DNA from: Jacaranda mimosifolia
Lineage: Eukaryota > Streptophyta > Magnoliopsida > Lamiales > Bignoniaceae
Direction of reading: 5' to 3'
Length of the DNA stretch: 64,000 nucleotides
NCBI GenBank assembly: GCA_018894105.1
Contig: CM032117.1
Span: 47,402,503 to 47,466,502 of the forward strand
Shown: positions 57,790 to 64,000 of the stretch, piece by piece
Position numbering within the stretch: the stretch's first letter is position 1
How the letters are laid out: each line of letters opens with the position of its first letter
The notes under the pieces: model-generated
Seen by the model: only the letters and a program-made list of their open reading frames with translations
Database searches by the model: none
Told to the model about the DNA's origin: nothing
Made by a program: the position numbers and the translations under genes

Positions 57790-59045
57790 TTGGGTTGGAT
57801 TCAAAATAGGTTCAGCTCAAAAATGGGTTTACATTTATGGGTTAAAAATGGGTTATGTCGGATCTGGACGGGTTCAATACAAATATATATATATATATAT
57901 ATATAATTTTTGCTGTACATTGTTATATTATTTTATTAAATTATAATCCTTTTATCTTTATTTGATTTATGTTAATTAATTACTAGAAACTATTTAAAAT
58001 GAATTTTTATATCTAAAAAATCTAAAAAATTATGTTTCAATAAAACAAACCTGTTCCACAAACTTTTTATTTCAAAAAATCCCAACATCAACTTTTATCT
58101 TATTTTTGGATGAAATTATCCTTGAATTTCTTGTATTAAATTTTTTTATTTATAAAGGTTTAAGTTTATAATTTAATTCGTGTATGAATTTTAAAAAAAA
58201 ATTAATTTAATTTTTAAAAGATTAAAATTGTCTTTACTATAAGTTATATATATTTGAAATTCAATAAATATATTTTTCTAAATAATTTAATCTGTTGCTG
58301 ATAAAATCATCTTTGGCATAATTAAATTTAAATAATCTAAAGGGAAACTTTTCATTGGAAAAGCTAATTTGTTATTTTTTCTAATTTAATGATTCAATGG
58401 TAATTTTGTTGAAGAATTAGCTATTGCATTTTTCAAAGTGAAAAAGTAATAGAATAGGTATTTTGGATTGAAAAATATTTTAATGAGTTTCTTAGATACA
58501 AAAATTTATTTTCAGAAGTTTTTAGTATTTTTTTAAGAAAATAAAATATTATTTGAAAATATCTAATTGCAGGTGGGAGTGGGTGGATGGATTTACAAAA
58601 GAAAAAACTCACGATGGGAAGCTTCCAAAAATGAATAATATAATTACTATGATGCTAATTGAGGGCCTCAGCCCTCATACAGACTAATTTATTCGAAATA
58701 AGTTAACAAATTAATATTTTAAAATTAAATAAGGTGGAGAAATGGTAAATGATTAATAGTTATATATAATATATCTAATTTTAAATTTATTATTTTTTTA
58801 TTTTTAGAGTATTATAGAAATAAAAAATAAAGTGGGGTATGATCTTAATAGAATGAAAGAATAATTTTGGAATTAAAATTGAGTTGAATTATTTAAAAAC
58901 TACATTCAACCCATTTATGTTTAAAACTCATTTCAACCCAACTCATATTTAATCAAATCCAAACTAAATCAAATTATTTTAAACATAATCCAATCCATAA
59001 TTAAATGAATTGGATTGGAACCAGGATTTAAACCCAATTTGTCCC
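57790..59045. mobile_element. Possible MITE with TGGGTT/AACCCA arms
   Basis: GGTTGGGTTGGATTCAAAAT, AAAATGGGTTTACATTTATG and GGGTTATG near 57790-57860 face CATTCAACCCATTTATG, TTTCAACCCAACTC and ATCCAATCC near 58905-59000. The core is AT-rich with (AT)n at 57880-57905. No duplication was read, so edges are approximate. Confidence 0.4.
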
Positions 59046-59146
59046 TCCAACTCTTTATGATAGTATAAATATTACTAACGCCTTGTGCGTTATGTATCGT
59101 TTAAATTCTTACAATGTTAACATCGTAATTATCACCTGGCACTTGA

Positions 59147-59275
59147 GAGAGAGAGAGAGAGAGGAAAAAAGTGGTGGATTATAATGGTGAAAGCAGCGTT
59201 TGCTTCCTTTGTAAATTAACTTCTGAAGAGCATAAACCTCTGATTTATTGCAACTACCCCCCCCCCCCCCCCTCG
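59147..59275. repeat. (GA)n and poly-C tracts before the L18a-like gene
   Basis: A (GA)n run at about 59146-59163 and a C run of about 15 bases at about 59257-59272, in the presumed promoter or leader of the next gene. Confidence 0.7.
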
Positions 59276-59913
59276 TTTCTCCTCTTATTCTCTGCCAAAT
59301 TTTGATTGGGACGCTCCATTCAATTCCCAGTTTTCCCTTCTCCAAGGCAAGTTCCTTTTACTATTTTGTGGGTTTTTAACATTGGCAGTTTTCCCTATTT
59401 ATTTATTTTTTTTTTTTGGGTCCGGGGGGGAGATGGACTTTTGCCGGTTTGGTGTCTTGATGCCTTGTGCTATTTCTGTAGGATTTCTTTTAGGATTATG
59501 TGCTGATGAGTATGAAGGAGAATAGTGATTTACATGTGGGTTTTTCACAAGTTTTAAGTTTCTACTGCAGTTGATTTGCGCTGAAAATTCGACTATATTC
59601 ACTTATAACAGTTGGATTACTATGATCTTTGCTATTAGATTAATCACTGATGCAATTGAATGTGGAACTTGTACAATTCATATGAAGCTATACTGGAAAG
59701 ATCACAATGCTAATCTTATGATAGTTCCAGCGCTCCTTTCAATTTGCATTTTACATTTCCCTTACCCGTTCAAAGTGTTTGGTTTTATGTCTTGCTAAAA
59801 CTTTAGTCAAAAGAACCAACTATACTGATCTCTATCTTCAATTAATTTTGTGAAGCAGGCTGTTTGGAAGTGATTGTGGAATTGAGGCTCCCAAATCACT
59901 CCAGAGGGTGCCC

Positions 59914-61873
59914 ATGGATCAGAGTAATGAGCTTGAAATTTTCTTCTTGTTGCTTTGTTTAATAAGTTCATTTTCACACTTGATATGCAGCTTTTCTAGC
60001 ATACAAATTCAAAAACAATAGCATGACTTTTTAGAGTGTGAAAGCTTACTGGTTCCCATTTTTTTTTTTCTGCCTTGAAGTCTATTTATTTTGTTTGGAA
60101 GAAATCATAAAAATGAATAGGTTCTGCAAGCGGTTGGTGTTTTGCTTAGATCTATGTAGTTGACTCTTACTTTAGCGAATCAAATGATAATGTGGAGAAA
60201 AGTGACAAGAATGGTATGTTGAGGCATAAAAGGTCTTGTACATCTTTTTGAACTCTGATATTCACATTGTTCAATATTCTCTTTGAGTTTGAGTACCTAC
60301 CATAAAATTAGTTCTAGACTTTTAGTGCATCTGAACAGTTAAACTAAATTAAAGATAAGGGCAAACACTTTCATTGTAAAAGTTGATATCAAAACTGTCA
60401 GATATCGCATAAATTGTGCATATCATCAGTTTAGATCACTCACGTACCTCACATAGCTAAAGGGAATTTCCATTTCATTCTGAAATTAGAAAGTTAAATC
60501 ATTCAGCATTTAAATTGTGATGGGAAACTCAAGGTGGAGACTATATTGTTTTCTGACATACTATCCTTACCTTTCCATATAAGGGAAACTACTCATGTAG
60601 AATAATTGGGTACAAGAAACAAGATTAAGAGACTAGTAAGCCTCCTAATGCTATAAATTGGGACTTCTTGGTGTTACAGATGCCACCATTGAAGAGGGAG
60701 AGAGTAGAAATGACCTTGAACTGGTCACATCAGTTTCAGATAAGCATCTTGATCTTTTGAGACCTTCAGCTCGATATTATTCCATGTTTAAAGGTAGTTG
60801 TTCTGTTTGTAATTTATATATACTCAAAATGAATGTGGTTTCCAGTGAAAGTTGATGCACCTAACGATAATAATTAAGCTGCATTCCATGTCCACATGAC
60901 CATATATTGCCTTTGTTTGGTGCATTCTGGATTTATTGTTTTGGAGTGAGAGTATATGCTGGATGGTCAGTGGAATGACATCATGCACTGAACTTCATAT
61001 TTACAAAATAGAGGTTGAAAATTCTCATTATCATTTTTCCCAAAAAATGTTCTACAAATCTATCATGTTCTAATAAATAAATAAAGCATATATTTAACTT
61101 ACTATTATCTGATCAGACTCTCTGTTAGATGCCTTTCTTTCCTCTGTTTCTGGTCAAATTATTTACATTTGTTTGGTTAGAACTTAGAAGTTATGGCTTA
61201 TGCAATTTCTACTAAAAACTTCTGCTCAAAAGTTATGAATTTGTTTGGATCAGATCTCATAGTCCTCTCTCGACCTGTAAAGGGCTTTTCACAAAGTCAA
61301 GTTTTATTCACGAACCTTTTTTAATCGTTATATGGAGTAAATGCAGGAATTGCAGTTTATTGTTGCCAAGCGCCCAACATTTGATATGACAATTTTTTTA
61401 TGGCTTAATAGGACAAAAGGCAGATGCTGCCAACAGGGACAAAGGAAAATATAATCTGATCAGAGATGAAGAGGGCTCACCACTGGGGACATATGACAAA
61501 CCTCTTCCTTGCTTTGGCTGTGGAATAGGATGGTTCTCGTAAGTATAGTTTTAACTAATGATTTGCTAGTTCTTTTCTGGTTCTCTCTGTTCTAATATAA
61601 TTGCCTCCTCCCCTCTTCAGGTTTCTATTGGGTTTCATGTGCCCACTTATGTGGTATTATGCTACAATCTTGTACTTTGGAAATTACTACCGTAAGGATC
61701 CTAGGGAACGAGCGGGCCTTGCTGCTTCTGCAATCGCTGTGAGTATAGTTTCTTTCCTGTTTATCCGATTGATGTACGACTCTTAGTGAGGATTATCTGA
61801 GACCCAGCTTTTGCTGCAGGCCATGGCGTGCTCTATTATCTTGCTAATTGTAGTCATAATTCTACTTTTCTAG
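59914..61873 (+). CDS. 60S ribosomal protein L18a-like membrane protein
   Basis: Coding exons 59914-59923, 60680-60793, 61412-61538, 61621-61738 and 61820-61873 join in phase to 140 residues plus stop. The first exon gives only MDQ plus one base, and the junction codon is Asn. Residues 1-80 are polar (ATIEEGESRNDLEL, SARYYSMFKGQKADAANRDK, PLGTYDKPLPCFGCGIGWF). Two hydrophobic segments follow, FSFLLGFMCPLMWYYATILY and AAMACSIILLIVVIILLF, around a YRKDPRERAGLAASAIA loop. Despite its name, the family is not the ribosomal L18a core. The CFGCGIGWF box and two membrane helices are its marks, and its function is largely unknown. A 5' UTR intron with a GC donor is likely (59347-59858). If the last 81-base intron (61739-61819) is kept, the frame ends at 61786 with a different tail. 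Confidence 0.88.
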
Positions 61874-63116
61874 CTGAGATGGTGCTGCTCAGGATGTTCA
61901 CACAAGCATTGATATAGAATTTCATTCACATACATCTGTAGATATAAATCTTTTGTGGAGAAATAAGCAAGTGTCTGAATTCTCAAGTTTCTTGGCTCAC
62001 TTGTATACAGGGCAAAAAATGCATTTTCCTATTTAGTTATACAGTAACGTTAGACGGACTAATCAACAACCCATTTTAATCCTCACTGATTTTCTGTGAA
62101 ATTTTCAAACTGGATTGCCTGTAATCATTATATATATATATATATATATGCGCATTTTAGCGGCTTTAAGGAACAAGTATAAGCACTTGGTGCATTTTGC
62201 AATTTAGAATCTTGATCATAATACAAATCATTTCCTGCATATATAACTCACCAACAAACAATTACTGCTTATGGTTGAGAAAATTTGAATAGAACCAAAG
62301 TCCACATCCTGAACTTTAGATATAAGACTGACATATTTCAGAAATATCCAAAAATTTGACACGTGGCAATGATAAAAATAGCTATAAGCCTATATGTATA
62401 TATATCACAAATCATATCACAAGGTGCACAAATCCTAATCATAATTACCAACGTAGAAAATGACGAGAATGTGCAAATTTGCAGGATGATTTGAATAATA
62501 TTTGGATCTATAATTTCCGTGAGGAGAAAAAAGTATTTGCAGTCGAATTAATAACATTTTTCTTTCTACAAGATAATGTCAATTTTAAATACTTTTCAAG
62601 TATAATAAAATTCTACAAATTACATTGTAGATGTGAAATTAAAAACACTTCAGGGAAAAAAAATAGTGTCAAACTGTTAAATAATAATGTGAAATTTTTC
62701 TTTAATTGTGTATAATAAGTCACCAAAAAATTTATTTCAACATAATAATAATTTTTACAAATTTAATAATGATAAGAAATAGTCTACATTGTCATGTTTA
62801 CAATTAGTTATACATGTATAATGACAACAAAAATTTTATTTCAAATCATAGTAATAATTTTTATTGCCAATGACTTATTATTATACATGTGTTAGTGTAG
62901 TCGGCAGTGACAATTTAAAGTACTAATCTGTTTGCATTGTAAGATATATTATAATTAATATAAAAACATGATAATTTTTGTGATCATTTATAATGTAATT
63001 TTATTTTGTGTTTGGTTAGTAAGACTAGTTGAGGAATAAATTAAGGCATGGCCATATAATTCTACAACTATATACTTACATTTTTAAACTCAAGCATTAG
63101 ATTTACTGTTTCATCT
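61874..63116. other. 3' flank and AT-rich intergenic stretch
   Basis: Presumed 3' UTR of the L18a-like gene, then AT-rich sequence. (AT)n stands at about 62131-62149. No further gene recognised. Confidence 0.35.
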
Positions 63117-63124
63117 CAAGTAAG

Positions 63125-63692
63125 CAGGGATGTTCATGGGGTCAGGTTTGCAAGAAATCAGTCCAAACCAATTAAACTTATCGGGTTGGATTGTGTTGGA
63201 TTTTATGAAATTGGATCTTCAAATTCGAACAAAACCAATCCAATTTAGGTTGGGTCGGGTCGGGTCGGGTCGGGTAGTCGAGTTTACTGGTTGATTTTTT
63301 TGCTCTTTTTTTTTCCTCCTTATTTTTTTTGGTATATGAAAACTATATACTAGTTAAATTGTAAAATCCCAATTTCATCAACCAAATGATAGAAATCTAA
63401 ATACATATGAAGAAGATAAAAATAAATTTATCAAACTCCAACACATATCAAAGAGATTACTGACTGAAGATGGGACAGTGAAGAAAAAATTTAAAAAAAT
63501 TAATTTTAATTGGGGTGGATCCAGTTAATTTGGGCATACAAAAATAAAATATGAGTCCAACCCAATTATAATTGATTTGGATCCAGCTTTACCCTATTGA
63601 ACCCCATTACTTGATCTAATTCGAATCAATTAGATTGGTTTGGCTTGAGTTGCCGAGTTCATTGGGTAAATCTGATTCGATAAACACCCCTA
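63125..63692. mobile_element. hAT-type MITE with GGGTC repeats
   Basis: Perfect 8-base duplications CAAGTAAG stand at 63117-63124 and 63693-63700. It begins CAGGGATGTTCATGGGGTC and ends GATAAACACCCCTA. The left arm has four to five GGGTC units near 63252-63276. No ORF inside. Confidence 0.85.
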
Positions 63693-63700
63693 CAAGTAAG

Positions 63701-64000
63701 AGGGTTTACGGAAAGAAAAATATTAAAATTACAATTTGTAAGAGAATATTTGAGTTCTTCCAAATTAGATTTACTTATTTGTTTTACATATCATGGACCT
63801 TTCATCAAGTGAAGCAAACCCCAAATTAGCTTGGATATTTATGATAGCCAATCAAGCAAAAAATGTGCACTAATAATTGCTATTATTATTTATTATTGTG
63901 ATAAAATAAAAGTTAATAATAATAATAATAAATCAACCTTGAACGACATGCCATTAGAAAATTAAGGGCCTATTGAGTTAAAAGTTAATTAATACCAAAA
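63701..64000. other. AT-rich end of the window
   Basis: No gene. Holds an (ATA)n-type run near 63912-63930. Confidence 0.35.

Noticed and set aside
1..64000. CRISPR arrays, operons or other bacterial features
   Set aside because: Spliceosomal genes and plant transposons throughout; no regular spacer-repeat pattern.

Overview
The window is nuclear DNA of a flowering plant, most likely a eudicot. The genes are split by GT-AG introns in AT-rich sequence, and the gene products and transposons belong to plant families. The species cannot be named from sequence alone; an asterid is a guess.

Six host genes are supported. (1) 1-2790 (+): 3' part of a serine-rich nuclear-type protein of the Arabidopsis At4g29790/At2g19390 family, running off the left edge. 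(2) 31197-33956 (+): clade A protein phosphatase 2C (HAB1 type). (3) 34849-38926 (-): MAP kinase kinase of the MKK1/MKK2 type, complete in 8 exons. (4) 41138-43353 (-): 25 kDa subunit of cleavage factor Im (CFIm25, a NUDT21 homologue), complete in 7 exons. (5) 54423-55511 (+): single-exon plastid RETICULATA-related protein (DUF3411). (6) 59914-61873 (+): small membrane protein of the 60S ribosomal protein L18a-like family, 5 coding exons. Exon junctions were chosen on splice signals, reading phase and family conservation; the phases of genes 3, 4 and 6 close exactly. Genes 1, 3 and 4 match, in order, the block At4g29790-At4g29810-At4g29820, so the window keeps an old collinear segment into which other genes and repeats have been placed.

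The rest is mostly transposon debris. 5.5-15.9 kb holds a GRF-type zinc-finger ORF, a Myb/SANT-like ORF, and a PIF/Harbinger transposase with its Myb/SANT partner, followed by a hAT MITE. 16.1-16.8 kb is a solo LTR. 17.2-21.6 kb has a hAT MITE and a hAT transposase pseudogene split by a 1.27 kb TIR element. 21.6-23.1 kb is a CACTA relic. 23.5-25.5 kb holds two tandem-repeat arrays. 26.6-29.6 kb is a Mutator-type element with hairpin ends, carrying a nested hAT-like element. 44.6-51.6 kb is an old Tat-type Ty3/gypsy element with an antisense extra ORF; its two LTRs were later hit by a CACTA element and a hAT element. Target-site duplications can be read for most of these insertions.

No CRISPR, operon or other prokaryotic feature is present. 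No new system with a clear mechanism was found. The most unusual items are the hairpin-ended element, the nested Tat element, and substitutions in the phosphatase at positions that contact ABA receptors.
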